Below are positions 25,463-39,177 of a DNA stretch of 61,938 bases, in pieces (position 1 is the stretch's first letter; every line of letters begins with the position of its first letter). The stretch spans positions 1-61,938 of the forward strand of contig NZ_JABCJJ010000019.1 in the NCBI RefSeq assembly GCF_012952065.1. Reading direction: 5' to 3'. The DNA is from Cellulomonas fimi. Lineage in GTDB: Bacteria; Actinomycetota; Actinomycetes; Actinomycetales; Cellulomonadaceae. Below the pieces are notes generated by a model. It was given only the letters and a program-made list of their open reading frames with translations. It ran no database searches and was not told the origin of the DNA. A program made the translations under genes and the position numbers.

Positions 25463-27052
25463 TCAGCAGGCGGTGACGACCGAGTACGAGCCCTCCGTGG
25501 TCTCCTTGAGCGTCGACCTCGTGGCGTCGCCCTGACCCAGGTAGGCCTGCGACCCCACGGCGTAGTAGGGGTTGTACGGGTGGACGCCGTAGCTGATCGC
25601 GCGCCCTGCGGCCTTGTGCTCGGCGTTGGTGGCCGTGCCGCAGTAGCTCTGCGGTGTGACGGGCCCGTCGACGGTGACCGTCACGGTGCTGGTCGCGGAC
25701 TTCCCGGCGGCGTCGTACGCGCGGGCGGCGACGGTGCGGGTGCCGCCGTTGCCGGCGGTGTCCCACGTGAAGGCGTACGGCGCGGTCGAGTCGGTCGCGC
25801 GCACGACGCCGTCGACGAGGAGCTCGACCCGGGTCACGCCGACGTCGTCGGACGCCGTGGCGGTCACGTCGACGTCGCCCGTGACCGTGGCGCCGTCGGC
25901 CGGTGACGTGACCGAGACCGTCGGGGCCTCCTTGTCCTCGGGGCGGTCACCGTCGACGCGGCGGTTGTTGTCGAAGAAGAAGTCGGTGAGGTACGCCGGG
26001 TAGTCGATGCTGTCGGCCGAGATGTACGAGCCGCCCGTGCCTGCGCCGGCGGGCCAGTTGTGGCCGAGCCCCGTGTTCTGGATGAGCGACACGCGCGACC
26101 CCAGCGCGTCCTCGTAGAGCGTTCCCGAGCCGGCGGTGTTGTTGCCGGCGAGGGACGAGAGCGAGAAGCTCGACTTCGAGCTCGCGCCGTAGATGCTCGC
26201 CATGATCTCCGCGTTCAGGCGGTTGTACCCGGGCGCGACGACCGTGTCGTTGTCGCCGTAGACGACCGACGTGAGCTGCGTGCTGAAGTCCGACGCGTTC
26301 GAGCCCGCGAACGTGGTGCAGGTGCGCCTGCCCTTCGCGAGGTCCGAGGCGACCGACCCGATCTGGCCCGACGTCGTCCCCACCGTGGGCCCAGCGTTGA
26401 GGCCCATGCCGGCGAAGAGGTCAGGCCGCAGGCACCCCATGACCATGGCCTGCCCGCCGCCGGACGACAGGCCCGAGACGTAGACCTGGTCGGGGTCGAT
26501 GGTGAGCTCGGAGCGCCCGATGAGCGTCTCGGCGAGCTGGATCAGGTTGTCGTCGTGACGCGACGGGTTCGAGCTGCTGTGGTTCGTGTCGTAGTAGTCC
26601 CAGCAGCCGGCGATCACACCACCGTTGGGCGCGTCCGGGGCGGCGACGACCATGCCGTACGCGTCCGCCGTCGCGGTCCAGTTGCCGCTCGTCGCCAGGG
26701 CCGACGCGGTCTGGATGCAGCCGTGCAGCGTGATCATGAGCGCCCGCTGGCCGTCGAGGACCGGCGCCGAGCGCGGGACGTAGAGCTTCACGTTCATCCC
26801 GGCGGTGCTCTCCGAGCTCCAGCCCGCGGCGCTTCCTCCGCCTGCGCCGCCGCACCCGGGAAGCGTCTCGAACCCTGGGGGACACGCGAGCGCCGCCGCG
26901 GGCGCCAGCGCTGCCGGAACCAGCGCGAGCGCCAGCGCGGCCCCGAGCGCCGACAAGGCGCGTGCGGACAGGGCGCGTGAGGACGAGGCGCGTGCGGACG
27001 AGGCGCGTGCGGACGACGAGCGGGTGGTGGCGCGTGCACGTGCTCTGGACAT
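25463..27052 (-). CDS. Secreted PHB-depolymerase-family esterase with Ig-like and C-terminal binding-type domains
   Basis: 529 residues. A long Arg/Ser/Ala-rich n-region and hydrophobic core (about 33-56) form a secretion signal. The esterase domain (about 60-365) has the nucleophile elbow GLSSG (Ser196), Asp269 in YGDNDTVV, His331 in GLGHNWP, and oxyanion-type TLHGC near 109, as in PHB depolymerase/feruloyl-esterase-like (LpqC) enzymes. Residues 376-463 form a bacterial Ig-like domain (APTVSVTSPADGATVTGDV, DDVGVTRVELLVDG). Residues 470-529 form a small Cys-bounded domain, possibly substrate-binding. It would act outside the cell on polyesters or esterified plant polymers. GAAAGG precedes ATG 27052; GTG 27058 is an alternative start. 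Confidence 0.85.
   Translation of the reverse strand: MSRARARATTRSSSARASSARASSSRALSARALSALGAALALALVPAALAPAAALACPPGFETLPGCGGAGGGSAAGWSSESTAGMNVKLYVPRSAPVLDGQRALMITLHGCIQTASALATSGNWTATADAYGMVVAAPDAPNGGVIAGCWDYYDTNHSSSNPSRHDDNLIQLAETLIGRSELTIDPDQVYVSGLSSGGGQAMVMGCLRPDLFAGMGLNAGPTVGTTSGQIGSVASDLAKGRRTCTTFAGSNASDFSTQLTSVVYGDNDTVVAPGYNRLNAEIMASIYGASSKSSFSLSSLAGNNTAGSGTLYEDALGSRVSLIQNTGLGHNWPAGAGTGGSYISADSIDYPAYLTDFFFDNNRRVDGDRPEDKEAPTVSVTSPADGATVTGDVDVTATASDDVGVTRVELLVDGVVRATDSTAPYAFTWDTAGNGGTRTVAARAYDAAGKSATSTVTVTVDGPVTPQSYCGTATNAEHKAAGRAISYGVHPYNPYYAVGSQAYLGQGDATRSTLKETTEGSYSVVTAC
26955..27014 (-). repeat. Four 15-bp tandem repeats in the esterase signal region
   Basis: Four adjacent 15-bp units (consensus GAGGCGCGTGCGGAC on the plus strand; units 3 and 4 identical) encode repeated Ser-Ala-Arg-Ala-Ser/Leu. 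They place arginines at residues 16, 21, 26 and 31 of the esterase, and Arg11 keeps the same spacing. Being in-frame multiples of 15, copy changes would keep the gene open. Confidence 0.85.
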
Positions 27053-27264
27053 CGTCACCAGGCCTTTCGGTGGACCGCGCCCGGACTGCACCGTCCGGAC
27101 CATCCGGACGACGGTGTCCGAATCGTCGACCACCGTAAACCGCCGTGATGTCCCCCACAAGCGGAACCTGATAGGCGATTCAGTTCTCAGCAATGCCGCG
27201 GGCCTCGGCGCTGCAGCGGTCGTCGGGATAGCGTCGGGGCGTCGTCGACCCACCGGAGGTCCCC

Positions 27265-28485
27265 GTGCGTGATCGCTCTACCACCTCGTCGTCGTCCCCG
27301 CCGTCGGGCCCCCGGGCGGGCTCCGAGCAGGTGAGGCGGCCACTCCTCAGCGAGGCGCTGCTCGACACGATCCGGTCCCGCGCAGGCGGGTACGACGCGT
27401 CGAACACGTTCCCGCACGAGGACCTCGCCGACCTGACGGCCGCGGGTTACCTGCGCGCCTTCGTGCCCGTGGAGCGCGGTGGGGCCGGGCTGACGCTGCG
27501 GGAGGTCGCGCGCGAGCAGATGCGGCTCGCGGCCGCGGCGCCGGCGACGGCCCTCGCCGTCAACATGCACCTCGTCGTCACGGGCCTCGCGGCGATCCAG
27601 GCCGACCGCGGCGAGACCGCCCTGGACTTCGTGCTCGACGACGCCGCCCGCGGCGAGGTCTACGCCTTCGGGAACTCCGAGGCGGGCAACGACCTGGTCA
27701 TGTTCGACTCGCGGACGCGGGCCGAGCCGCAGGCGGACGGCTCCTACCGGTACACGGGCACCAAGATCTTCACGTCGCTCTCACCGGTGTGGACGCGGCT
27801 CGCGACGTTCGGCCGCGACGACACGGACCCGGACGCGCCCCTCCTGGTCCACGCGGTCGTGGCGCGCGACGCCGAGGGGATCGAGGTGCTGGACGACTGG
27901 GACGTGCTCGGCATGCGCGCCACGCAGAGCTGCACCACGGTGCTCACGGGGGTCCGTGCTCCCGCGGACCGTGTGCACCGGCGGCTGCCGGCGGGACCGA
28001 GCGGCGACCTCTTCATGTTCTCGCTGTTCGCCGCCTTCGAGATCCTGCTCGCGGCCGTCTACACCGGTATCGGTAGGCGCGCCGTCGAGCTGGGCGTCGC
28101 GGCGTCGCACCGGCGCACGTCCATGAAGAACGGCGGCCGGACGTACGCCCAGGACCCGGACATCCGGTGGAAGGTCGCGGAGGCGGCGATCGTGCAGGAC
28201 GGCGTCGAGATCCAGGTCGAGAGCCTGGCGCGCGACGTCGACGAGCTCGTCGACCACGGTCCGCTCTGGTTCCCCAAGCTCGTCGGCATCAAGGTGCGCG
28301 CGGTCGAGGGCGCCCGCTACGTCGTCGACCAGGCGCTACGGGTCTCGGGCGGGGCGTCGTACGGGTCCTCGGGCGAGCTCGGCCGGCTGTACCGCGACGT
28401 GCTCGCCGGGATCTTCCACCCGTCCGACGAGGAGTCGGCGCACGCCACCGTCGCGAACGCCTACCTGGGCCCGCTCGAGCGCTGA
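27265..28485 (+). CDS. Acyl-CoA dehydrogenase family protein
   Basis: 406 residues. Acyl-CoA dehydrogenase fold: N-terminal helical half with TAAGYLRAFVPVERGGAGLTLREVAREQMRLA, the FAD-contacting YAFGNSEAGND...YRYTGTKIFTS beta region, and MRATQSCTTVLTGVRAPADRV. The C-terminal four-helix half ends SGGASYGSSGELGRLYRDVLAGIFHPSDEES. I cannot place the catalytic Glu with confidence, so the substrate and even dehydrogenase activity are uncertain. A monooxygenase-like relative (DszC/HpaH-type) is possible. No electron-transfer flavoprotein genes are adjacent. Its GTG lies 212 bp from the divergent esterase start. Confidence 0.8.
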   Translation: MRDRSTTSSSSPPSGPRAGSEQVRRPLLSEALLDTIRSRAGGYDASNTFPHEDLADLTAAGYLRAFVPVERGGAGLTLREVAREQMRLAAAAPATALAVNMHLVVTGLAAIQADRGETALDFVLDDAARGEVYAFGNSEAGNDLVMFDSRTRAEPQADGSYRYTGTKIFTSLSPVWTRLATFGRDDTDPDAPLLVHAVVARDAEGIEVLDDWDVLGMRATQSCTTVLTGVRAPADRVHRRLPAGPSGDLFMFSLFAAFEILLAAVYTGIGRRAVELGVAASHRRTSMKNGGRTYAQDPDIRWKVAEAAIVQDGVEIQVESLARDVDELVDHGPLWFPKLVGIKVRAVEGARYVVDQALRVSGGASYGSSGELGRLYRDVLAGIFHPSDEESAHATVANAYLGPLER

Positions 28486-28518
28486 GCCGCGGGCCGTGGC
28501 CGGCGGCGGCTCGGGCCC

Positions 28519-29226
28519 TCACCAGCCGCGCGCCTCCCACTCGTCGAGGTGCGCCCGCTCCGCGCCGAGCGTGGTGTCCGCACCGTGCCCGGGGTAGACC
28601 CACGTCGCGTCGTCGAACCGCGCGAACAGTCGGCTCCGGACGTCGGCGAGCAGCGTCGCGAAGCGGCTCGAGTCACCCTGCGTGCTGCCGACGCCGCCGG
28701 GGAAGAGCGAGTCGCCGGTGAACACGTGCGCGCGCCCGGGGACCGCGTCCGGGGTCCCCGGCCCCCCGGTCGGCCGCCGCTCGGGCTCGCGGTAGACGAG
28801 CGCGACGGAGCCTGGCGTGTGCCCCCGCAGGCCGACGACGTCGAGCGTGACGTGCCCGACGGTCAGCACGTCGCCGTGCGCGAGCGGACGTGACGTGGGC
28901 ACCGGGATCCCCGCCACGTCGTCCGCCCCGGCCGCGGTGCGAGCGCCGGTGACCGCCACGACGGCGGCGAGGGCGCCGTGGTGGTCCGGATGGCGGTGCG
29001 TCGTGACGACTGCGTCGAGCCGGGCCGAGCGCGATCCGGCGCGGACGAGGTCGAGCAGGCGGTCGGGCTCGGCCGCCGCGTCGACCAGGAGCTGGGCGCC
29101 GCTCGCACGGCAGGTGACGAGGTAGGCGTTGTTGTCCATCGGCCCGACGGAGAGCTTGCGGACCACGACCTCGTCGAGCTCGCGGACCGCGGTGGCGCCG
29201 CCGACGACGGTCCCGGTGTAGGTCAC
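28519..29226 (-). CDS. MBL-fold metallo-hydrolase (glyoxalase II-like)
   Basis: 235 residues. The metal motif HRHPDHH lies at 77-83, followed by [11 protein letters not shown] (third His), [14 protein letters not shown] (bridging Asp) and [10 protein letters not shown] (last His). The set fits hydroxyacylglutathione-hydrolase-like or related thioester hydrolases, two-metal enzymes of the cytosol. Actinobacteria use mycothiol, so the natural substrate may be a mycothiol adduct (inference). The GTG start has GAGGTG 7 nt upstream. It is divergent from uvrA. Confidence 0.88.
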   Translation of the reverse strand: MTYTGTVVGGATAVRELDEVVVRKLSVGPMDNNAYLVTCRASGAQLLVDAAAEPDRLLDLVRAGSRSARLDAVVTTHRHPDHHGALAAVVAVTGARTAAGADDVAGIPVPTSRPLAHGDVLTVGHVTLDVVGLRGHTPGSVALVYREPERRPTGGPGTPDAVPGRAHVFTGDSLFPGGVGSTQGDSSRFATLLADVRSRLFARFDDATWVYPGHGADTTLGAERAHLDEWEARGW

Positions 29227-29243
29227 GTGACGCACCTCGCGTT

Positions 29244-29257
29244 CGAACAGATGTACG
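29244..29257. promoter_or_regulatory. LexA (SOS) box upstream of uvrA
   Basis: CGAAC-AGAT-GTACG matches the Gram-positive LexA consensus CGAAC-n4-GTTCG with one mismatch. It lies about 30 bp before the predicted uvrA start, over the -35 region, as expected for repression of a DNA-repair gene. It could also affect the divergent MBL gene. Confidence 0.55.
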
Positions 29258-29274
29258 TTCCGGGCGATCCGCCG

Positions 29275-29280
29275 TACCAT
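29275..29280 (+). promoter_or_regulatory. -10 box for leaderless uvrA
   Basis: TACCAT is followed by 6 nt and GTG 29287. Confidence 0.5.
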
Positions 29281-29286
29281 GAACCA

Positions 29287-32262
<2,976 letters not shown>

Positions 32263-32267
32263 CGGGC

Positions 32268-32762
32268 TCAGGCGGTGGGCGTCACCGGCGTCGGCTCGAG
32301 CAGCACCGGGAAGTTCACCGACCGCGCGATGAAGCAGTGGTCGTGCGCCCGCTCGTGGAGCGTGCGCAGGCGCGCATCGGTCACCGGTGCCTCGGACGAC
32401 GCCGGCTGCCGGACCAGGACGCGGGGGTGGAGCACGACCTCGGTGAACTGACCGGCGCCGGCGGACTCGACGCGCATCGTGCCGACGGCCTCGTCGGTGT
32501 ACCCGACCACCACGACACCGTCCTGCGCGGCGAGGTGCAGGAACCACAGCATGTGGCACTGCGCGAGCGACGCGACGAACAGCTGCTCGGGGCTGTGCCG
32601 CGTCGGGTCGCCCCGGAAGACCGGGTCGGACGAGGCGGCCAGGGGCGGCCGTCCCTCGACCAGCACGTCGTGGTCGCGGCTGTACGCCGTGTAGCTCACG
32701 GTGCCGGTGGCACCGGCACCGGTCCACTCGACCCCGACGGCGTACGAGTGCAGGGCGCCCAT
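32268..32762 (-). CDS. OsmC/Ohr-family protein
   Basis: 164 residues. Features of OsmC-like peroxidase folds: [23 protein letters not shown] holds the first reactive cysteine, and [18 protein letters not shown] holds the second. Such proteins reduce organic or fatty-acid hydroperoxides with two cysteines. The spacing and the [17 protein letters not shown] strand match the family well. ATG 32762 has a minus-strand TACGGT box (32769-32774) 6 nt upstream, suggesting a leaderless mRNA and settling the start over more upstream codons. Confidence 0.88.
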   Translation of the reverse strand: MGALHSYAVGVEWTGAGATGTVSYTAYSRDHDVLVEGRPPLAASSDPVFRGDPTRHSPEQLFVASLAQCHMLWFLHLAAQDGVVVVGYTDEAVGTMRVESAGAGQFTEVVLHPRVLVRQPASSEAPVTDARLRTLHERAHDHCFIARSVNFPVLLEPTPVTPTA

Positions 32763-32768
32763 CCGTGC

Positions 32769-32774
32769 ACCGTA
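32769..32774 (-). promoter_or_regulatory. -10 box for leaderless OsmC-family gene
   Basis: TACGGT on the minus strand, 6 nt before ATG 32762, within the 94-bp gap shared with divergent uvrC. Confidence 0.45.
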
Positions 32775-32843
32775 CCGGGTTGGGTGGCTGACCGGCCGGG
32801 TCGCTGGTCCGACGCGTCGGCGGAACCCCTCGGCAACCCGAAC

Positions 32844-32849
32844 TAGGCT
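32844..32849 (+). promoter_or_regulatory. -10 box for leaderless uvrC
   Basis: TAGGCT lies 7 nt before ATG 32857. No LexA-like dyad is seen in this gap. Confidence 0.5.
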
Positions 32850-32856
32850 CGTCCCC

Positions 32857-34926
32857 ATGGCTGATCCCGCGACGTACCGCCCCGCGCCGGGGCAGGTGCC
32901 GGACTCGCCGGGGGTCTACCGGTTCCGCGACGAGCACGGCCGTGTCCTCTACGTCGGCAAGGCGAAGAACCTGCGCTCGCGTCTCGGCAGCTACTTCCAG
33001 GACCTCGCGGCGCTGCACCCGCGCACCCAGTCGATGGTCACGTCGGCGGCGTCGGTCGAGTGGACGGTCGTGGGCACAGAGGTCGAGGCGCTCGCGCTCG
33101 AGTACTCGTGGATCAAGGAGTTCGACCCCCGGTTCAACGTCAAGTACCGCGACGACAAGTCGTACCCCTACCTGGCCGTGACGCTGGCCGACACGTTCCC
33201 CCGCGTCCAGGTCATGCGCGGGGCCAAGCGTCCGGGCACCCGGTACTTCGGCCCGTACGCGCACGCGTGGGCGATCCGCGAGACGGTCGACCTGCTGCTG
33301 CGGGTCTTCCCGGTGCGCACGTGCTCGGCGGGCGTGTTCAAGCGGGCCCACCAGCAGGGCCGGCCGTGCCTGCTCGGGTACATCGACAAGTGCTCGGCGC
33401 CGTGCGTGGGCCGCATCTCGCCCGAGGACCACCACGCGCTCGCCGAGGACTTCTGCGCGTTCATGGCGGGCGACACCGCCCGCTTCACCCGGCGGCTCAC
33501 CGAGCGCATGCGCGAGGCCGCCGCGAGCCTCGACTACGAGCAGGCCGCCCGCCTGCGCGACGACATCGGTGCGCTCGAGCGCGCGACCGAGAAGAACGCC
33601 GTCGTGCTCAAGGACGGCACCGACGCCGACATCTTCGCGCTCGTGGGCGACGACCTCGAGGCCGCCGTGCAGGTCTTCCACGTGCGTGACGGACGGATCC
33701 GCGGCCAGCGCGGCTGGGTCGTCGAGAAGGTCGAGGACGTGACCGACGGCGAGCTCGTCGAGCACCTCCTCCAGCAGGTCTACGGCGCGGAGGAGGCCGC
33801 GCTCGGGCGGGCGGGCTCCCGCTCGCGCGGTGAGCCGGCTGCCCGGTCGCTCGCAGGCTCGGGTGCCGTTCCGCGCGAGGTGCTGGTCCCGGTGCTGCCG
33901 CCGGACGTCGCGCAGCTGGGTGAGTGGCTCGCGGGGCTACGCGGGAGCCGCGTCGACATCCGGGTGCCGCAGCGCGGCGACAAGCGTGAGCTCGCGGAGA
34001 CGGTGCGACGCAACGCCGAGCACGCGCTCGCGCTGCACCGCACCAAGCGTGCCGGCGACCTCACCACGCGGAGCCAGGCGCTCCGCGAGATCCAGGAGGC
34101 GCTCGGCCTGACGAGCGCGCCGCTGCGGATCGAGTGCTACGACATCTCGACGACGCAGGGCACCCACCAGATGGCCTCGATGGTCGTCTTCGAGGACGGC
34201 CTGCCGCGCAAGAGCGAGTACCGCACGTTCGCCGTCCGCGGGGCCGACGGGACCGGCGCGCGCGACGACACGGCCGCGATGCACGAGGTCATCACCCGCC
34301 GCTTCCGCCGCTACCTCGCCGAGCAGTCCGAGTCGGGGGACCTGGAGCTCGACGGCGGGCCGGGAGAGGCGCGGAGCCCCGGGACGAGCGGTGCGGTGCC
34401 GCCCGAGGTCGGTGGCCGCCCGTCGAGGTTCGCGTACCCGCCCCACCTCGTCGTCGTCGACGGCGGCCCGCCCCAGGTGGCCGCGGCGGCGCGCGCGCTC
34501 GCGGAGCTGGGGGTGGACGACGTCGCGCTGTGCGGTCTCGCGAAACGGCTCGAGGAGGTCTGGCTGCCGGGCGAGGACTACCCGGTGATCCTCGAGCGCA
34601 GCTCGGAGGGCCTGTACCTGCTCCAGCGCGTGCGCGACGAGGCGCACCGGTTCGCGATCACGGCGCACCGCAGGCGCCGGAGCAAGGCCATGACGGTGTC
34701 GGCGCTCGACGACGTCCCGGGGCTCGGGCCCGCCCGGTCCCGGGCGCTGCTGACCCACTTCGGGTCGCTCAAGCGGCTCCGGGCGGCGTCGGTCGAGGAG
34801 ATCGCCTCCGTACCGGGGATGGGGGAGCGCACCGCGGCGGCCGTGGTCGCCGCGCTGGGCGGGACACCGGCGGCGACGGGTCCGGACGCCGATCGGCGCG
34901 AGGTGCCTGGCATGCTGGAGGCATGA
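32857..34926 (+). CDS. uvrC: Excinuclease ABC subunit C
   Basis: 689 residues. GIY-YIG nuclease domain (about 12-95: [25 protein letters not shown]) for the 3' incision, a cysteine pair region [15 protein letters not shown], a UVR motif (about 205-240, [22 protein letters not shown]), an RNase H-like domain for the 5' incision ([38 protein letters not shown]), and two helix-hairpin-helix motifs at the end ([31 protein letters not shown]). A Gly/Glu-rich insert lies near residues 493-525. Its stop overlaps the rapZ start (ATGA). Confidence 0.97.
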   Translation: MADPATYRPAPGQVPDSPGVYRFRDEHGRVLYVGKAKNLRSRLGSYFQDLAALHPRTQSMVTSAASVEWTVVGTEVEALALEYSWIKEFDPRFNVKYRDDKSYPYLAVTLADTFPRVQVMRGAKRPGTRYFGPYAHAWAIRETVDLLLRVFPVRTCSAGVFKRAHQQGRPCLLGYIDKCSAPCVGRISPEDHHALAEDFCAFMAGDTARFTRRLTERMREAAASLDYEQAARLRDDIGALERATEKNAVVLKDGTDADIFALVGDDLEAAVQVFHVRDGRIRGQRGWVVEKVEDVTDGELVEHLLQQVYGAEEAALGRAGSRSRGEPAARSLAGSGAVPREVLVPVLPPDVAQLGEWLAGLRGSRVDIRVPQRGDKRELAETVRRNAEHALALHRTKRAGDLTTRSQALREIQEALGLTSAPLRIECYDISTTQGTHQMASMVVFEDGLPRKSEYRTFAVRGADGTGARDDTAAMHEVITRRFRRYLAEQSESGDLELDGGPGEARSPGTSGAVPPEVGGRPSRFAYPPHLVVVDGGPPQVAAAARALAELGVDDVALCGLAKRLEEVWLPGEDYPVILERSSEGLYLLQRVRDEAHRFAITAHRRRRSKAMTVSALDDVPGLGPARSRALLTHFGSLKRLRAASVEEIASVPGMGERTAAAVVAALGGTPAATGPDADRREVPGMLEA

Positions 34927-35867
34927 CCGGAGAACCCGACCCGATCACCGTTCCCCAAGGCATCCCCGCGCTCGAGGCGACCACCCCGGCGCCGCGGCTC
35001 AGCGCGGCCCAGGTCCTCATCATCACCGGCATGTCCGGCGCGGGCCGCACGCGCGCCGCCGCGGTGCTCGAGGACCTCGACTGGTACGTCGTCGACAACC
35101 TGCCTGCGCAGATGCTCACGCCGCTCGTCGGGATGATGCAGCGTGGCGCCCCCGGCGGTGGCGTGCAGCGGCTCGCGGCGGTCGTGGACGCGCGCGGGGG
35201 CGAGTTCTTCGCGGACCTCGCGCAGGTCCTGACGTCGCTGCGGCAGGCGGGGACCGACTACCGGATCCTCTTCCTCGACGCCTCGGACGAGGTGCTGGTC
35301 CGCCGGTACGAGAGCGTCCGCCGACCGCACCCCCTCCAGGGGGACGGCCGGATCCTCGACGGCATCGGCGCCGAGCGCATGCTCCTCGAGCACATCAAGG
35401 AACAGGCCGACGTGCTGATCGACACGTCGGAGCTCAACGTCCACGACCTCGCGCGGGAGGTGCGCGCCGTCGTCGCGGGCGCCGCCGACACCGCCCTGCG
35501 CATCAACGTCATCTCCTTCGGGTTCAAGTACGGCATCCCGCTCGACGCCGACCACGTCGTCGACGTCCGGTTCCTCGCCAACCCGTACTGGGTCTCGGAG
35601 CTGCGGCACCTCTCGGGCCGCGACGCCCCGGTGCGCGACTACGTGCTCAACCTGCCCGGCGCGCAGGTCTTCATCGAGCGGTACGTCGCCGCGCTCGAGC
35701 CCGTGCTCGCCGGCTACCTGCAGGAGGAGAAGCGGTACGTCACCATCGCCGTCGGGTGCACGGGCGGCAAGCACCGGTCGGTGGCCGTCAGCGAGGTGAT
35801 CGGCGCCGAGCTCCGTGCGCGTGGTCAGCACGTGATCGTCGGCGCGCGCGACCTCGGCAAGGAGTAG
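34923..35867 (+). CDS. rapZ: RapZ/YvcJ-family nucleotide-binding protein
   Basis: 314 residues. P-loop GMSGAGRT near 36-43 has Arg in place of the usual Lys, the normal form in actinobacterial members. [22 protein letters not shown] and RRPHPL follow, and the C-terminal regulatory domain has [24 protein letters not shown] and [11 protein letters not shown]. In E. coli RapZ guides small-RNA decay in cell-wall sugar synthesis; the actinobacterial role is not settled. It is coupled to uvrC and followed by yvcK and whiA, a cluster conserved across Gram-positives. Confidence 0.93.
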   Translation: MTGEPDPITVPQGIPALEATTPAPRLSAAQVLIITGMSGAGRTRAAAVLEDLDWYVVDNLPAQMLTPLVGMMQRGAPGGGVQRLAAVVDARGGEFFADLAQVLTSLRQAGTDYRILFLDASDEVLVRRYESVRRPHPLQGDGRILDGIGAERMLLEHIKEQADVLIDTSELNVHDLAREVRAVVAGAADTALRINVISFGFKYGIPLDADHVVDVRFLANPYWVSELRHLSGRDAPVRDYVLNLPGAQVFIERYVAALEPVLAGYLQEEKRYVTIAVGCTGGKHRSVAVSEVIGAELRARGQHVIVGARDLGKE

Positions 35868-35870
35868 CGC

Positions 35871-36860
35871 GTGCCCGGCAGCCAGGGCCTCGGGCCCGCG
35901 GTCGTCGCGCTGGGCGGCGGGCACGGACTCTCCGCGACCCTCTCGGCCCTGCGGCTGATGTCGGAGCGCCTGACGGCCGTCGTCACGGTGGCCGACGACG
36001 GCGGGTCCTCGGGCCGGCTCCGCAGCGAGCTCGGGGTGCTGCCGCCGGGCGACCTGCGGATGGCCCTCGCGGCGCTGTGCGACGACTCCGAGTGGGGCCG
36101 CACGTGGCGCGACCTCCTCCAGCACCGCTTCCGCTCGAGCGGCGACCTCGACCAGCATGCGGTGGGCAACCTGCTGATCGTCGCGCTCTGGGAGCAGCTC
36201 GGCGACACGGTCACCGGGCTGGACTGGGTGGGCCGCCTGCTCGGGGCTCGCGGCCGCGTGCTCCCGATGGCGGCGGTCCCGCTCGAGATCGAGGCCGACG
36301 TCGTCACGACGGTCGGGGCGGAGGGTGGGCGCGAGCGCGTCGTCCGCGGGCAGAGCTCGGTCGCCGTCGCGGACGGACGGATCACGCAGATCCGGCTGCT
36401 GCCGCCCGACCCGCCCGCCTGCCCGGAGGCGGTGGCGGCCGTCGAGTCGGCCGACTGGGTGATCCTCGGGCCGGGCTCCTGGTACACCTCGGTGCTGCCG
36501 CACCTCCTGGTCCCCGAGCTGGCGGCGGCGCTCCACCGGACCCCGGCCCGGCGGTGCGTGACCATGAACCTGTCGCCCGAGGAGCACGGCGAGACGGACG
36601 GGATGTCTGCGGCCGAGCACCTCGAGGTGCTGCACCGGCACGCGCCCGACCTGCGGATCGACGCCGTCGTCGCCGACCCGGGGTCCGTCGAGGAGGTCGA
36701 ACCGCTGGTCAGGGCCGCGCGGGACCTCGGGGCACGCCTGCTCCTGCGCCAGGTCCGGCGTGGCGACGGGAGCGCTCGGCACGACCCGCTGCGGCTCGCC
36801 GCGGCGTACCGGGACGTGTTCGACGACTTCCTCGGGGACGTCGGGACGGCCGCGCGGTAG
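35871..36860 (+). CDS. yvcK: YvcK/CofD-like gluconeogenesis factor
   Basis: 329 residues. The nucleotide-binding opening [18 protein letters not shown] and the signature [29 protein letters not shown] are clear, with [23 protein letters not shown] later. The CofD-like fold binds UDP-sugars in YvcK and affects carbon flux and cell shape in Gram-positives. It starts 3 bp after the rapZ stop and ends 16 bp before whiA, so the three genes are likely one transcript with uvrC. Confidence 0.93.
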   Translation: MPGSQGLGPAVVALGGGHGLSATLSALRLMSERLTAVVTVADDGGSSGRLRSELGVLPPGDLRMALAALCDDSEWGRTWRDLLQHRFRSSGDLDQHAVGNLLIVALWEQLGDTVTGLDWVGRLLGARGRVLPMAAVPLEIEADVVTTVGAEGGRERVVRGQSSVAVADGRITQIRLLPPDPPACPEAVAAVESADWVILGPGSWYTSVLPHLLVPELAAALHRTPARRCVTMNLSPEEHGETDGMSAAEHLEVLHRHAPDLRIDAVVADPGSVEEVEPLVRAARDLGARLLLRQVRRGDGSARHDPLRLAAAYRDVFDDFLGDVGTAAR

Positions 36861-36876
36861 GTGGCAGGATGACGCC

Positions 36877-37857
36877 ATGGCGTTGACGGCACAGGTGAAG
36901 GACGAGCTGGCTCGGCTCCATGTCGACAAGACCTCGTGCCGCAAGGCCGAGGTCGCGGCGACCCTGAGGTTCGCGGGCGGGCTGCACATCATCTCGGGAC
37001 GCATCGTCATCGAGGCCGAGCTCGACACAGGGATCGCAGCGCGACGGCTGCGCCAGGCCATCGCGGAGGTGTACGGGCACCAGAGCGAGGTCATCGTCGT
37101 GTCGGCCGGCGGGATCCGGCGCAGCAGCCGGTACGTCGTCCGCGTCGTCAAGGACGGCGAGTCGCTCGCTCGTCAGACGGGCCTGCTCGACAACCGCGGC
37201 AGGCCGGTGCGCGGGTTGCCGCCCCAGGTCGTCTCGGGCGGGGTCGGCGAGGCGGAGGCGGCGTGGCGCGGAGCGTTCCTCGCGCACGGCTCGCTCACCG
37301 AGCCGGGCCGTGCGTCGTCGCTCGAGATCACCTGTCCGGGACCTGAGGCGGCCCTCGCGCTGGTGGGCGCCGCGCGGCGGCTCTCGATCACGGCGAAGGC
37401 CCGGGAGGTGCGCGGGGTCGATCGCGTGGTGATCCGCGACGGTGACGCGATCAGCGCCATGCTCACGCGCCTCGGCGCGCACGACGCGATGATGGTCTGG
37501 GAGGAGCGCCGCCTGCGTCGCGAGGTGCGCGGTACGGCGAACCGGCTCGCCAACTTCGACGACGCGAACCTGCGGCGGTCCGCGCGCGCCGCGGTGGCTG
37601 CGGGGGCGCGCGTCGAACGCGCGTTCGAGATCCTCGGGCCGGACCTCCCCGAGCACCTGCGCGTCGCGGGCGAGCTCCGGCTCGCGCACAAGCAGGCGTC
37701 GCTCGAGGAGCTCGGCAAGCTGGCCGACCCGGTGCTCACGAAGGATGCCGTCGCGGGCCGGATCCGGCGGCTGCTCGCCACCGCCGACAAGCGCGCCACC
37801 GAGCTCGGCATCCCCGACACGGAGGCCGGGCTGAGCCCCGATCTGCTCGACCTCTAG
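36877..37857 (+). CDS. whiA: Sporulation/cell-division regulator WhiA
   Basis: 326 residues. The N-terminal degenerate homing-endonuclease-like fold ([42 protein letters not shown]) and a C-terminal helix-turn-helix (about 225-310, [41 protein letters not shown]) are both present. WhiA activates division genes such as ftsZ and ftsW in Streptomyces. This organism is unlikely to sporulate if it is a Micrococcales member (inference), and the gene is kept in such genera. Confidence 0.95.
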   Translation: MALTAQVKDELARLHVDKTSCRKAEVAATLRFAGGLHIISGRIVIEAELDTGIAARRLRQAIAEVYGHQSEVIVVSAGGIRRSSRYVVRVVKDGESLARQTGLLDNRGRPVRGLPPQVVSGGVGEAEAAWRGAFLAHGSLTEPGRASSLEITCPGPEAALALVGAARRLSITAKAREVRGVDRVVIRDGDAISAMLTRLGAHDAMMVWEERRLRREVRGTANRLANFDDANLRRSARAAVAAGARVERAFEILGPDLPEHLRVAGELRLAHKQASLEELGKLADPVLTKDAVAGRIRRLLATADKRATELGIPDTEAGLSPDLLDL

Positions 37858-37917
37858 CGCGTCGCCAGGGGCCTTCCCGCATGACGAACGTCCCCTGCGA
37901 CCCCTCCGAGCGGGGTA

Positions 37918-37923
37918 TAGGCT
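37918..37923 (+). promoter_or_regulatory. Candidate -10 box for the gapA operon
   Basis: TAGGCT within TATAGGCT lies in the 194-bp gap after whiA, giving a leader of about 120 nt before gapA. No clear -35 is visible, and I see no attenuator or riboswitch in the leader. Confidence 0.45.
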
Positions 37924-38042
37924 CGAACCATCCGGCAGTCCTGAGCGGGTCGACGACGCGCCAGGGCACCGCCGGAGACGCACAGCGGCGTGCGTGATCG
38001 AATGCCATGGCAACTGTGTGCGCCGGAGAGAGCCGGCGCTGA

Positions 38043-39059
<1,017 letters not shown>

Positions 39060-39177
39060 CGAGTCGTCGCACCGGCGTAGACATGCGTCCGCGTGCGCCG
39101 CGCGACCTCCCGGTCGCCGGAGCACGCGGACGCTGTCGCGTGCCGCCCCGCCCGACACCCGACCCCTGGAGCGCAGC

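Noticed and set aside
26955-27014. CRISPR-like or minisatellite array
   Set aside because: The units are adjacent 15-mers without spacers and code in frame for the esterase signal region.
28484-28512. Hairpin between acyl-CoA dehydrogenase and MBL genes
   Set aside because: Only a 7-bp stem around a 15-nt loop in very GC-rich sequence; expected by chance.
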